Positions 1 through 8,396 of a DNA stretch of 33,020 nucleotides are shown piece after piece (the first letter of the stretch is position 1; the number at the start of each line of letters is the position of its first letter). The notes under the pieces were generated by a model. The model did no database searches. It saw nothing but the letters and a program-made list of their open reading frames with translations, and was not told where the DNA came from. The position numbers were made by a program, and so were the translations under genes. Origin of the DNA: Planctomycetota bacterium (GTDB taxonomy: Bacteria > Planctomycetota > Planctomycetia > JALXBF01); NCBI GenBank assembly GCA_026981825.1, contig JALSID010000026.1, positions 1 to 33,020 on the forward strand, in the 5' to 3' direction.

Positions 1-994
1 CGGCCACCGTGACGTTCGAGGCTTCTGCTTCCCCCTCGTTCGTCACCGTGATGGTGTACTCAACTTCGGCGCCGACCATCGCGGTATCGGGACCGAGCTT
101 GTTGACCGAGACGGACGGCGCTACCCAGGTTTTGCTTGTCTCTCCGGTCGCAACGATCGAACCGTCACGCGGTCGAATTACCTCGATTGCAATGCGGTTC
201 GTGCCGGGCCGTGGTTCCACCTGAGCGAGGGTCACGCTGGCCAGACCGTCGGCGTCCGTGTGGACCTCGGCAGGGGTGACGAAGGTGGCAGGGGGGCCGT
301 CGAGGATTCGGTACCGGACCAGATAGTTCGTGGCGGGCTGGCCGGTAGAGATCCGCGTCAGTCGCGTCGTGAACGTGTGCTGAGTGCCGACGGGATTCAC
401 CGCGGGGGGAGGGAACTCCCACTGCACATCAACCCAGTGCTTGACGGCGTAGGCTTTGTGGCTGTTCCAGTTGTAGATATCAGGCACGTAGGCGATGATA
501 TGGGTGTCGCCCTCAATGGGGGAGGTAATCACGCACCAGGTCTGCCCCGGGCCGATGCAGATGTCGTCGGACGGGTCGGGGGTGCCCCGAGTCAGTCGTT
601 GGGGGAATTTGTTTGTGTACGAGACGGCGTAGTAGTTGTCCACCTTGTAGCCGCGCGACGGCAAGTAGCCGCTCTCGTCCACCTCCACAATTTCCCCCAC
701 GCCTCCACGGGCAAGCATCCATTCCACACGCTTGCCCGGCAGCGGACAGCCTGCGCCATCGAGCACGGTGGCGATCAAAACGTGTTGCGTGCGAACCGGG
801 TTGGTCGCTTCAGCCGGGCTCAGCACAATTTGACAAGCCCGGGGATCAAAATTCCGATGATAGAAAAGGCCCGCAGGCTTGGCGTGGGTGCGGACAATCG
901 GGTCGTAGAGCTGCGACGTGCACCCCCAGCCTGCCAGGGTGGCAAGGATCGCGGCGAGGCCAAAGAGGAGGAGCGGTAGTACGCGCCTCAGCAT
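1..994 (-). CDS. DUF11-repeat surface lipoprotein, C-terminal part outside window
   Basis: The reading frame opens at an ATG (992-994) and stays open to the window edge, giving the first 331 residues of a larger protein. A GGGAG sequence lies about 9 bases before the ATG. The N-terminus is a hydrophobic signal (residues 5-24) ending in Gly-Trp-Gly-Cys25, a non-canonical lipobox, so export and possible lipid attachment are inferred. Residues 50-300 look like bacterial Ig-like beta-sandwich segments. The last residues seen, with a VGAEVEYTITVTNEG motif, match the start of a DUF11/CARDB-like repeat. Such repeats are typical of very large planctomycete surface proteins, so further repeats are expected beyond base 1. 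It lies downstream of mnmE-like on the same strand but is separated by a terminator-like hairpin, so it is probably its own unit. A cell-surface structural role is inferred from the family; no enzymatic motif is visible. Confidence 0.8.
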   Translation of the reverse strand, partial: MLRRVLPLLLFGLAAILATLAGWGCTSQLYDPIVRTHAKPAGLFYHRNFDPRACQIVLSPAEATNPVRTQHVLIATVLDGAGCPLPGKRVEWMLARGGVGEIVEVDESGYLPSRGYKVDNYYAVSYTNKFPQRLTRGTPDPSDDICIGPGQTWCVITSPIEGDTHIIAYVPDIYNWNSHKAYAVKHWVDVQWEFPPPAVNPVGTQHTFTTRLTRISTGQPATNYLVRYRILDGPPATFVTPAEVHTDADGLASVTLAQVEPRPGTNRIAIEVIRPRDGSIVATGETSKTWVAPSVSVNKLGPDTAMVGAEVEYTITVTNEGEAEASNVTVA

Positions 995-1336
995 TCCCTG
1001 TCACTCCCAATACGTGTGCGCAGGAAAAAACGCAGGCGTCCATCGGAGCGGATACGCCTGTGTAGCCCCCAACGCACGTGAAGAGCCGTTTTGTCACCGC
1101 CCGATATAGCGGTTCCTCTGCTCCGCGGCAAGACCGGCAGTGACCCCCTTCTGGCCAGGTTGCTCGGCGAATCGCAAGCGAGTGGGCTGGTCCTCTGTCG
1201 CGGCATCCGCGTCGGCCCGGCTAGCCGAGCCGGATGGGCGAACGCCCGTGCGATCGCCGCGGACGTCTGGCGGACCGATCCGACGGAAGGAGGATCTGTG
1301 GCTTTGGGCAGCGGGCTGTCCGAGAGGACGGACGTC
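995..1336. other. Intergenic region with minus-strand terminator
   Basis: This 342-base stretch lies between the stop of mnmE-like and the start of the DUF11 gene. It holds a terminator-like hairpin (1025-1060) and the probable promoter and ribosome-binding site of the DUF11 gene. A short palindromic stretch around 1216-1235 (core CGGCTAGCCG) is also visible. I see no convincing gene in it; the open frames here lack any recognisable protein. Confidence 0.5.
1025..1061 (-). terminator. Rho-independent terminator-like hairpin after mnmE-like
   Basis: Read on the minus strand, CAGGCGT (from 1060) pairs with ACGCCTG (to 1033) across a 14-base loop, and two bases later there is a run of six T (1030-1025). 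This is the classic stem plus U-tract arrangement. It would end the obgE-coaX-mnmE-like transcript. The U-tract lies only about 30 bases before the DUF11 start codon, so it might instead act as an attenuator in that gene's leader. Confidence 0.5.
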
Positions 1337-2578
1337 TCAGGTGAGGTTGGTGGGATGAGACGGGCGCGGTTCGTTGGCGGGGGAGCCGAGTCGAGGCGGA
1401 CGGCAGAAGCGGCACTCGAGCAGCTCTGCGGCAGCGTCGAGCTCGCCACTTTCTACCAGCTCGCGGAGTTCCTGGCACCACCGGACCACCGCCGGGCTAA
1501 ATGCCGCGGGACGTTCCGGATCCGGTGGCCGAACCGTACCCAGCAGCTTCTTCAGAGAGGCATCCAGGAGCTCGTTGAGGCCGCGGGAAAAACGAGCGGA
1601 CACGGACACGAACGCGGATCGATTAGCAAGCAGGCGTTCCAGGAGCGGGTTCCGCGGTAAGTCGGTCTTGTTCACCACGAGAATTGCCTGAGGATAGGTC
1701 CTGAGGAGTTCCTCGTCCAACGCGTCTGGAGCGGCGCTTCCGTCCACAACCAGCCAGATCAAATCGGCCGTCCTGGTCGCCTCGCGTGTGCGCCGAACCC
1801 CTTCGGCCTCGATTGGATCGGCCGCGTCGCGCAGGCCCGCCGTGTCATGGATCTCAAACACCCAGCCCAGATACGCGATCGTTTCGGTGACCACATCCCG
1901 CGTCGTCCCAGGGGCATCGTGCACGACAGCTCTCTGAAATCCGGCCAGCGCGTTCAGCAAGCTGCTCTTTCCCACATTGGGACGGCCGACAAGGGCGACT
2001 CTCCAGGGGATCGCGTAGTGGGTTGCGTAGGGGGCATGGGCAAGGATGTCGTTGAGCGTCGCAAGCACCCGCTCGGTTTGGTTGCTACGAAGCTGCTGTA
2101 GGAGCGCAGTGCCAAGCTTGTCCCAGAGGGAAGGTTGCGCTAAGAGCGCGGCAGCAGCGTCGGCTGTGGCCGTTCGGGGAAGGTGCACGTAGAGTTCACG
2201 GGTGATGGTCTGGCCGTAGATCTGATCGAAGAGGACCTCTGGGTTGACTCGCCTGGCACCCGCCTTGACGACGTCCTGGAGCACGTACCAGACCCGTGTT
2301 CCTCCGTGGCAGGAGATTTCGTAGTACGGAACCGGCAAGCCCGTTGGGCGCGCTCGAAGGACAATCGGCTCCAGGTCGTGCCAGCGTGCGGTTGCGACAC
2401 CCGACTCTTCGGCCACCTCCAGGCGGTGCGGATTCAGCAGGCACGATTGGACAATGCGGCGCGCCTCAGGTCCGGCGACGGCTAGCACAGCCAGCGCCGA
2501 AGAAGAGGGGGCCGTCAGCATGGTCACCACCGCTTCACCCGGGGTTTGCCCGAATTGTTCCGCAGCGTCGTTCGTCAT
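1337..2578 (-). CDS. MnmE/TrmE-like GTPase lacking the C-terminal catalytic motif
   Basis: This 413-residue protein has the layout of the tRNA-modifying GTPase MnmE. The N-terminal domain contains the family's CHGG signature (residues 90-93), helical sequence follows to about 190, and then comes a complete G domain: G1 GRPNVGKSS (198-206), a GTTRD switch, DTAG, NKTD and a G5-like SVSA. In true MnmE the G domain is followed by a second helical half ending in CxGK, whose cysteine is needed for uridine-34 modification. Here the chain ends about 60 residues after the G domain, in a proline-rich tail without CxGK. I therefore call it MnmE-like and do not assert tRNA modification. It starts 24 bases after coaX stops, so the two are probably co-transcribed with obgE. 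An alternative start at Met20 is possible. The GTPase fold is certain; the substrate is uncertain. Confidence 0.82.
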   Translation of the reverse strand: MTNDAAEQFGQTPGEAVVTMLTAPSSSALAVLAVAGPEARRIVQSCLLNPHRLEVAEESGVATARWHDLEPIVLRARPTGLPVPYYEISCHGGTRVWYVLQDVVKAGARRVNPEVLFDQIYGQTITRELYVHLPRTATADAAAALLAQPSLWDKLGTALLQQLRSNQTERVLATLNDILAHAPYATHYAIPWRVALVGRPNVGKSSLLNALAGFQRAVVHDAPGTTRDVVTETIAYLGWVFEIHDTAGLRDAADPIEAEGVRRTREATRTADLIWLVVDGSAAPDALDEELLRTYPQAILVVNKTDLPRNPLLERLLANRSAFVSVSARFSRGLNELLDASLKKLLGTVRPPDPERPAAFSPAVVRWCQELRELVESGELDAAAELLECRFCRPPRLGSPANEPRPSHPTNLT

Positions 2579-2602
2579 GGGGAGTACCGGTCGCTCTCCT
2601 GT

Positions 2603-3373
2603 TCATCCGGTTCGCTGGGTCATTTCGTACGCCTGCTTGAGTCCATGGAGGGTGAGGTCGGCGATGAGCACGGCGGGTCGTTCGAGCTGGGCGGCCAGCA
2701 GCGCTGCCTCGCCTCCGGTGATGTAAACAACAGGTGCTTCCGCGATGGCCTCGCTCGTTCGGCGGACCAGCTCGTTTATGGCCCCCACAGTCCCCCAGTA
2801 CAGGCCCGCTCGGATCGCATCATTCGTGTTCTTACCGACAGGGTCCGGGATTTGTCGCACCTCGACTTCCGGCAGGCGCGCCGTGAAGTTGGCCAACGCC
2901 CGGGCCGCTAAGCCCATTCCGGCCAGAATCGCGCCTCCAGCGAATACGCCCTCGGCGGTGATCAGATCCACGGTAACGGCAGAGCCACAATCGACCGCCA
3001 GCGCAGGGCGTTTTGGTGGTTTTCTCACCGCCACGGCCAGCGCGTTCAGCAACCGGTCGACCCCGACCTGTTCGGGCTGGTCCACGTCGGTCGCGATGGG
3101 CACCTGCTCGGCCCGCTCGATCATGTGTACCCCGACGTCTGCTCCGATGAACTCTTCCAGCACCGTCTTGATCGCACTCGTGCCCTGCGGGTTGACGCTA
3201 CCGATGACGATCTCGATATCGTGGGCCGGAAGCTTCCAGTTGCTCAGGATCGCCCGTGCCCCATCCAGGGCTCCGATGGCGTGCGATGCACTCGCCTCCA
3301 GCTCTCCGTCCCGGAACAACCCCCACTTCGCCCGGCTATTGCCCACGTCGATGGCTACCAGAACGCTTCCCAT
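2603..3373 (-). CDS. coaX: Type III pantothenate kinase
   Basis: A 256-residue ASKHA-fold kinase that phosphorylates pantothenate with ATP, the first committed step of coenzyme A synthesis, in the cytoplasm. The N-terminal phosphate-binding motif is AIDVGNSRAKWGLF (the family usually has DxGNT). A GVDRLLNALA segment near residue 103, a DCGSAVTVDLI segment near 128 and a GGAILAGMGL segment near 145 are the usual CoaX signatures. A TGGEA motif near residue 220 supplies the second phosphate loop. Length is normal for the family. The gene lies 42 bases after obgE and 24 bases before mnmE-like, all on minus, which suggests one housekeeping operon. Confidence 0.93.
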   Translation of the reverse strand: MGSVLVAIDVGNSRAKWGLFRDGELEASASHAIGALDGARAILSNWKLPAHDIEIVIGSVNPQGTSAIKTVLEEFIGADVGVHMIERAEQVPIATDVDQPEQVGVDRLLNALAVAVRKPPKRPALAVDCGSAVTVDLITAEGVFAGGAILAGMGLAARALANFTARLPEVEVRQIPDPVGKNTNDAIRAGLYWGTVGAINELVRRTSEAIAEAPVVYITGGEAALLAAQLERPAVLIADLTLHGLKQAYEMTQRTG

Positions 3374-3415
3374 GGAGTACTCCGCAAGCTGGCGCTTCCA
3401 CTGGCCGCCCGGAAC

Positions 3416-4432
3416 TCACGAGCGGCGCGCTGCCACGCCGCGTGCCGCTTCCACTGCGGCCCACATCTCCCGGACGAGGCGAGCCAGCCCGTGTCCCGTG
3501 ACGGCGGAAATCGGGAACACGTCACGACCGCTGGCTTCGCTCAGCCGCTGGCATAATACGGCCGTGTCCACAATCGTGTCGCACTTGGAGACGACCACAA
3601 TCTCCGGCCGCGATGCGAGCTCGGGGTTGAATAACTCCAGCTCCCGGCGAATCTGATGGTAGTTTTCCACAGGGTCGGAACCGTCGATAGGGGCAGCTTC
3701 AACCAGATGCACCAGTACAGCGGTCCGTTCAATGTGGCGGAGGAAGTCATGGCCCAATCCGGCGCCAAGGTGTGCCCCCTCGATGAGCCCGGGGATATCC
3801 GCCACCACAAAAGACCGTTCGTCGTCCAGGGAAACGACGCCAACGTTCGGGTATCGGGTCGTGAACGGATAATCGGCAATTTCCGGACGCGCCCGACTAA
3901 TGCGACTGAGCAAGGTCGATTTACCGGCGTTCGGCTTGCCGATCAGACCTGCGTCGGCCAGAAGCTTGAGTTCCAGGACAAGCCAGCGCGACTCGCCCGG
4001 CTGTCCTCGTTCCCAGGTCCGAGGGGCCCGGTTGGTCGCCGTAGCAAACGCCTTATTGCCACGGCCTCCTTTCCCGCCCCGGGCGACAACCACCATCTCG
4101 CCGTGCTCCTTCAGATCCTTGAGCACGTGGCCGCGGTCCCGGTCGTACACGACGGTGCCAGGCGGCACAGGGATGACCAGATCGCTGCCACGTGCGCCGT
4201 GACGGTTCGAACCGGAGCCGTGCTTTCCTCGCCCGGCCCGCCAGAACTTTCGGTTGGCGAGATGAGCGAGGTTCGTATAGTTCGCGTCGGCGCGCACGAT
4301 TACCGCCCCTCCGTCGCCACCGTCCCCGCCGTCCGGACCACCGAACGGCACGTACTTCTCGCGACGGAAGCTCATGCAGCCGTGGCCACCCTGTCCACCT
4401 TCCACAAAGATTTCAATGCGATCCAAGAACAT
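3416..4432 (-). CDS. obgE: Obg family GTPase (ribosome assembly)
   Basis: A 338-residue GTPase involved in large ribosomal subunit maturation and stress control. Residues 1-158 form the glycine-rich Obg fold, with MFLDRIEIFVEGGQGGHGC at the start and a GGDGGDGG stretch. The G domain follows: GKPNAGKST (G1), a YPFTT switch I, DIPGLIEGA (G3) and SKCD in place of the usual NKxD (G4). The extra C-terminal OCT domain of some homologues is absent, as is common for Obg proteins of this length. It is the first gene of the probable obgE-coaX-mnmE-like operon. Its 5' side carries an 18-bp tandem repeat (4447-4518). Confidence 0.95.
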   Translation of the reverse strand: MFLDRIEIFVEGGQGGHGCMSFRREKYVPFGGPDGGDGGDGGAVIVRADANYTNLAHLANRKFWRAGRGKHGSGSNRHGARGSDLVIPVPPGTVVYDRDRGHVLKDLKEHGEMVVVARGGKGGRGNKAFATATNRAPRTWERGQPGESRWLVLELKLLADAGLIGKPNAGKSTLLSRISRARPEIADYPFTTRYPNVGVVSLDDERSFVVADIPGLIEGAHLGAGLGHDFLRHIERTAVLVHLVEAAPIDGSDPVENYHQIRRELELFNPELASRPEIVVVSKCDTIVDTAVLCQRLSEASGRDVFPISAVTGHGLARLVREMWAAVEAARGVAARRS

Positions 4433-4446
4433 GGCTGTTCAATGGT

Positions 4447-4518
4447 ATCGGGCCAATCCGGCATATCGGACCGATCCGCCTGCTCTGCCTGACCAGCCAG
4501 ATCGGTCCACTCCGCCCG
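4447..4518. repeat. 18-bp tandem repeat, four units, upstream of obgE
   Basis: Units begin at 4447, 4465, 4483 and 4501. The unit core is ATCGGnCCnATCCG followed by four variable bases. Units 1 and 2 match at 13 of 18 positions and units 2 and 4 at 14 of 18; unit 3 is degenerate. The array lies between the divergent obgE and FAH genes, starting 15 bases from the obgE start codon. Its core is nearly palindromic, so it could be a multi-site operator or a decaying minisatellite. Confidence 0.6.
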
Positions 4519-4616
4519 ATCTTTAGACGCAGCGTCGTTCGCCAGGGTGCCGGTCACGCGTTCGCTCCCAAGCGGCGCGCAAAGCCGCCGTAGATTCGCC
4601 AAAATAGAGGAGGCGG

Positions 4617-4651
4617 TGCCGGGACGTACCACCAGCACAGGAGCTGCAGCG
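4617..4651 (+). repeat. Dispersed 35-base repeat, copy A
   Basis: This segment directly precedes the FAH start codon and includes its Shine-Dalgarno sequence. It matches 14223-14257 at 27 of 35 bases. Read in the FAH frame both copies would encode PGR(T/S)TSTGAAA, and nearly all mismatches fall at synonymous third positions. The meaning is unknown; it could be a remnant of a shared coding or leader sequence. Confidence 0.4.
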
Positions 4652-5491
4652 ATGAGAACTTTGCGCCGGTATGCTTTTCTGGTCGTTGCTATCGTTGGGG
4701 CGGCCCTGACGGTTGAGGCGCGAGGTGAAGTCATCAAGTACGCGCGCTTCGTCGTGAACGGACGGCAGGCGTGGGGCATCGTCGAAGGCGACACCGTACG
4801 TGAAATCTCCGCTCCACCGTTCCGCCGGTACGAGCTGACCGATCGAGTTCACCGCCTGGCCGATGTGAAATTGCTTGTACCCACGCGCCCGAGGCCGAAG
4901 GTGTTCGCGGTCGCCGGGAACTACCGAAGCCATCTTGCCGGCGAGCGCGAGCCCGCGCCGCATCCCGAGATCTTCTTCAAGCTCCCCACTGCCTTGATTC
5001 CCACCGGTGCCCACGTGGTGATCCCACGCGGCACCAAAGAGGTGCACTTCGAGGCGGAACTGGTCATCGTGATTAAGCGACGGGCGAAGAAGATCACGCC
5101 GGAGCAAGCACCGCGCTATATCCTCGGCGTCACCTGTGGGAACGATATCTCCGCACGGGATTGGCAGGAGAACGACATCCAGTGGTGGCGAGCGAAAGGA
5201 TCGGACACGTTCGGGCCCATCGGACCCTTTGTGGTCTCCGGGTTGGACTACAACAACCTTCAGCTCACCCTGCGGCACAACGGAGTGGTCAAGCAGAGTG
5301 AAAACACGAAGAACATGGTGCACAACGTGAACCAGATCGTGAGCTGGATCAGCCAGTTCGTGACCCTCGAACCGGGCGACGTCATCTTTACGGGAACCCC
5401 GGGAAAGACGGAGGCGATCAAGCCTGGCGATACGCTGGAGGTGGAACTCGAAGGCGTGGGTGTGCTGAGGAATACCGTCACTGCCGAGTGA
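4652..5491 (+). CDS. Exported fumarylacetoacetate hydrolase (FAH) family protein
   Basis: A 279-residue protein. The ATG at 4652 is chosen because AGGAG lies 8 bases upstream and it puts a clean signal peptide at the N-terminus (MRTLRR, a hydrophobic core, then an Ala-Arg-Gly cleavage region near residue 24). The frame is open upstream to 4547, but that extension would bury the signal. The rest is a typical FAH_N plus FAH domain: VFAVAGNYRSH near residue 85, an HFEAELVIVI metal-ligand region near 130, a GND(I)SARDWQ segment near 167, and TGTP near the end. Family members hydrolyse or decarboxylate 2-oxo acids and acyl-pyruvates using a divalent metal. The substrate cannot be read from sequence. 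Export is unusual for this normally cytoplasmic family. No pathway partner is adjacent; guaA converges on it. Confidence 0.85.
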   Translation: MRTLRRYAFLVVAIVGAALTVEARGEVIKYARFVVNGRQAWGIVEGDTVREISAPPFRRYELTDRVHRLADVKLLVPTRPRPKVFAVAGNYRSHLAGEREPAPHPEIFFKLPTALIPTGAHVVIPRGTKEVHFEAELVIVIKRRAKKITPEQAPRYILGVTCGNDISARDWQENDIQWWRAKGSDTFGPIGPFVVSGLDYNNLQLTLRHNGVVKQSENTKNMVHNVNQIVSWISQFVTLEPGDVIFTGTPGKTEAIKPGDTLEVELEGVGVLRNTVTAE

Positions 5492-5564
5492 CTTCAGCAC
5501 GGTCGTACGTCGCGGGCCATCGGAACCGGTCGCGGGCTCGGATACTCGTGCGCCAGTGAGGGGG

Positions 5565-5576
5565 GCAACTAGTTGC
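5565..5576. other. 12-bp perfect palindrome between FAH gene and guaA
   Basis: GCAACTAGTTGC lies in the 250-base gap where the FAH gene and guaA converge. A second weak stem (CCGTTC/GAACGG, about 5647-5664) follows. They may be part of transcription ends for either gene, but neither has a clear T-tract. Confidence 0.3.
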
Positions 5577-5741
5577 TGTGAGGTTCAGGAGTGGCCTGAG
5601 CCCGCAACGGCCCATGTGTGTCATCCCCCATCGCAGGCTACTATCCGTTCGGTCGCGAACGGGGCAGGGGGATGGTCCACCCGCGCCGGCCATGGTAGGC
5701 GGCGCCGCTTCCTGGGTACACCGGAACGCGCGGTTCGTTCC

Positions 5742-7334
5742 TTACTCCCACTCGATTGTGGCCGGTGGTTTGGTGCTGATGTCGTAGACGACCCGGTTGA
5801 CGCCGCGCACACGGCGGATGATCTCGTGGGCGACGTGATCAAGGAGCTCATAGGGCAGGTGTACCCAGTCGGCGGTCATGAAGTCGTCGGTCGTGACGGC
5901 GCGAAGGGCGATGACGTTTGCATAGGTCCGATAATCGCCCATTACCCCCACGCTTTGGACCGGAAGTAACACGGCGAACGCCTGGGAAATGGACCGGTAC
6001 AGGCCGGCTTTCCGAATCTCGCGGATAAAGATGTCGTCCGCCTCGCGGAGCGCCGCGAGCTTTTCTTCCGTCACCTCGCCCAGGCAACGCACTGCCAACC
6101 CCGGCCCGGGGAACGGATGACGCCAAACGATCTCGTCCGGCAGCTTGAGCAGCTCACCGATCTTGCGCACCTCGTCTTTAAAAAGGTCACGGAGCGGCTC
6201 GATGAGTTCCAGCTCCATGTCGGGAGGAAGCCCACCCACGTTGTGGTGGGTCTTGATGGTGGCGCTAGGGGCATCGGGTGCACCGCCACTTTCGATCACG
6301 TCCGGGTAGAGCGTACCCTGGGCCAGGAACCTCGCCCCGGGTATTTTCTTCGCCTCGGCAGTGAACACGTCGACGAACACGTGGCCGATGATGCGGCGTT
6401 TTTCCTGGGGATCGGTGACGCCACGGAGAGCGGAGAGGAAACGCTCACGAGCATCCACCACGCGCAGTTCGATGTGGAAGTTGTCCCGAAACGTGCGCTC
6501 GACCGTTTCCCGTTCGCCCTTGCGGAGCAGCCCATTGTCGATAAACACGGCAACCAGTTGGTCGCCGATGGCTTTGTGCACCAGGGCCGCCGTGACTGCC
6601 GAATCGACGCCGCCGGACAGTCCACAGATCACCCGACTCTGGCCAACTCGCTCGCGGATCGCCGTGACGGTGTCCGTGACGAACGAGGAGGGATGCCACA
6701 GGCCGCGGCAACCACAGATGCGATACAGGAAGTTGTGGAGGATGCTGGTGCCGTGTTGGGTGTGCCGGACCTCTGGGTGGAACTGAAGCCCCCAGATTGG
6801 CAGGGAACGGTGCCGAACAGCCGCCACGGGACAGTGTTCGGTTCGCGCCAGCGGAACCCAGTCCGGAGGAAGAGCGACAACCTGGTCGCCGTGGCTCATC
6901 CAGACGTGGAAACGGCGAGGCAACCCGTGGAACAAAGGATCGTCCTCAACGACCTCTAAGGCCGTTCGCCCGTATTCGTGGGCCTCTCCGGGATGGACGT
7001 CGGCCCCCATCAGATAGCAAGACAGTTGCATGCCGTAACAGATTCCCAACACCGGTACGCCCAGGCGGAAGAGCTCTGGGTCACAGTGGGGGCTACCTTC
7101 CGTGTAGACGGATGCCGGGCCGCCGGAAAGGATAAGGCCCACGGGGTTGAGCTGCCGAATCCGAGCCGCAGGAAGGTCGTGCCGCACGATCTCGCAATAG
7201 ACGTGATGTTCGCGTACGCGCCGTGCGATGAGCTGAGCGTACTGGGAACCGAAGTCGAGCACCAGGATACGCTCAGATCGGGGATCCAGCGCCTCGGCCG
7301 TGGCCGTTTTGGTCAGGTCGTCCGTCGCAGTCAC
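5742..7334 (-). CDS. guaA: GMP synthase (glutamine-hydrolysing)
   Basis: Converts XMP, ATP and glutamine to GMP, the last step of guanine nucleotide synthesis. The N-terminal class I glutamine amidotransferase domain shows [16 protein letters not shown], the nucleophile elbow GICYGMQ and the GLQFHPE histidine/glutamate motif. The ATP-pyrophosphatase domain has the [10 protein letters not shown]-loop. The C-terminal dimerisation domain ends in KPPATIEWE, the standard GuaA terminus. The frame is open to a GTG at 7379, but I prefer the GTG at 7334 because GCGAGG lies just upstream; this gives 530 residues, close to the family length. The 254 bases between it and the upstream zinc-ribbon gene on the same strand show no riboswitch I can identify. 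Confidence 0.96.
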   Translation of the reverse strand: MTATDDLTKTATAEALDPRSERILVLDFGSQYAQLIARRVREHHVYCEIVRHDLPAARIRQLNPVGLILSGGPASVYTEGSPHCDPELFRLGVPVLGICYGMQLSCYLMGADVHPGEAHEYGRTALEVVEDDPLFHGLPRRFHVWMSHGDQVVALPPDWVPLARTEHCPVAAVRHRSLPIWGLQFHPEVRHTQHGTSILHNFLYRICGCRGLWHPSSFVTDTVTAIRERVGQSRVICGLSGGVDSAVTAALVHKAIGDQLVAVFIDNGLLRKGERETVERTFRDNFHIELRVVDARERFLSALRGVTDPQEKRRIIGHVFVDVFTAEAKKIPGARFLAQGTLYPDVIESGGAPDAPSATIKTHHNVGGLPPDMELELIEPLRDLFKDEVRKIGELLKLPDEIVWRHPFPGPGLAVRCLGEVTEEKLAALREADDIFIREIRKAGLYRSISQAFAVLLPVQSVGVMGDYRTYANVIALRAVTTDDFMTADWVHLPYELLDHVAHEIIRRVRGVNRVVYDISTKPPATIEWE

Positions 7335-7588
7335 CGAACCTCGCTTCTTCGCATACAGCGCCGCTCTTCGCAGCCGCACTCACCCGCGGCTGTGAACAAG
7401 GGAATTCTTTGGCTCCGCGGCGGCTCAAGCAAGTGCGCCGCCGGCACCAAGGGTTCGGAGTCGAGAGAAAGCAGATGAGCGTGCACCGCAAGCTACCGAA
7501 GTGCGCGCCGCTTTTGCAGGAGCCCGCCGAGGGCGCTTGTTACCGCCGTCCTTTCGAGGCAGGGGATGAAACCGGTAGCCTACCTGTG

Positions 7589-8074
7589 CTACTCCTGCCG
7601 AGCGACGATCATTCGCGCTCGAGATTGCTCGCCCCGCTCGACCCACGCGTAGACGTGATACACCCCCCGCAGCGGTATGATCCGACACTCGCCTGCCCGG
7701 GCCCGGCCCAGAGGGATCAGTTCGCCGCTTTCGACACTCAGTCCGCCGACATGCACCGTGCTCGGCCCGAAGCACTCTAGAGCGAGCGTGAACATAGCCA
7801 GGTCGTGCTTCAGCGGATCGCGGAGAATCGTCGTGCGGTGCTCTTCCTCGCCGTCCCCGGCCCATGTCCGCACGATCTCGAATGCCACACCCGTACCGAC
7901 AAAGCGCAAACCATCAGCAGGGGGTAAGGAAGGATGCGCGGGGGCGATCAGCTCCGCATTGCAGAAACGGCACGATACTTTCATGCCGGCAAACTCGATC
8001 GGGATCCGGAGCTGACGCTGGCATGAGGGGCAGGTGTAGAGGATCCGGTCCGGTCGGGTCTGGCCTTCTGTCAT
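7589..8074 (-). CDS. Small zinc-ribbon protein of unknown function
   Basis: A 161-residue protein when started at the ATG at 8074, which has GGAG 9 bases upstream. The frame is open further to 8551, but that extension is arginine- and serine-rich and looks non-coding. Residues 12-38 form a zinc ribbon with two pairs, YTCPSCQ and SCRFCN, of the kind seen in many planctomycete regulatory or surface-associated proteins. The remaining 115 residues, rich in beta strands, resemble no enzyme I recognise. It is divergent from the esterase gene and upstream of guaA on the same strand. Function unknown; metal binding is inferred from the four cysteines. Confidence 0.65.
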   Translation of the reverse strand: MTEGQTRPDRILYTCPSCQRQLRIPIEFAGMKVSCRFCNAELIAPAHPSLPPADGLRFVGTGVAFEIVRTWAGDGEEEHRTTILRDPLKHDLAMFTLALECFGPSTVHVGGLSVESGELIPLGRARAGECRIIPLRGVYHVYAWVERGEQSRARMIVARQE

Positions 8075-8396
8075 TAGCATTCGCTCCACGTGGCAAAGTC
8101 CACCGTCGCCACGGAAATATAACCCGCACCAGGAGGGCCGGCGGGTTCCGATCGCGGTGCAGTGGCGCGATGGGGAAACTGCTCGCTCGGCGACTCGCGA
8201 TAGTGCGTCCGCACAACCGATACAACAGGCACGTTCCGGGAGCTTTGCGCCGTTTTCCAGCGAACCGCCCCGGCGGTCGGTGCCGATGACGGAGGCGGCG
8301 TCGGCTCCGCGTCCCGGTGCAGCCCGGGAGCCTCCACCCAGTTCGGCCGACAGCTCTGCCTCCACCGAAAACGGCGACCTGATACGGCTCCTTCGA
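8075..8396. other. Intergenic region between divergent genes
   Basis: This 322-base gap separates the zinc-ribbon gene (minus) from the esterase gene (plus) and must hold promoters for both. The esterase frame stays open through most of it, but the translated sequence is low-complexity (Ser/Pro/Ala/Arg). I see no RNA gene, terminator or clear promoter boxes. Confidence 0.4.

Noticed and set aside
4200..4215. T-loop-like GGTTCGAACC
   Set aside because: It is within the obgE coding region on the other strand; no cloverleaf can be drawn.
4523..5500. 325-codon minus-strand open frame over the FAH gene
   Set aside because: It mirrors the FAH coding sequence and has no family features.
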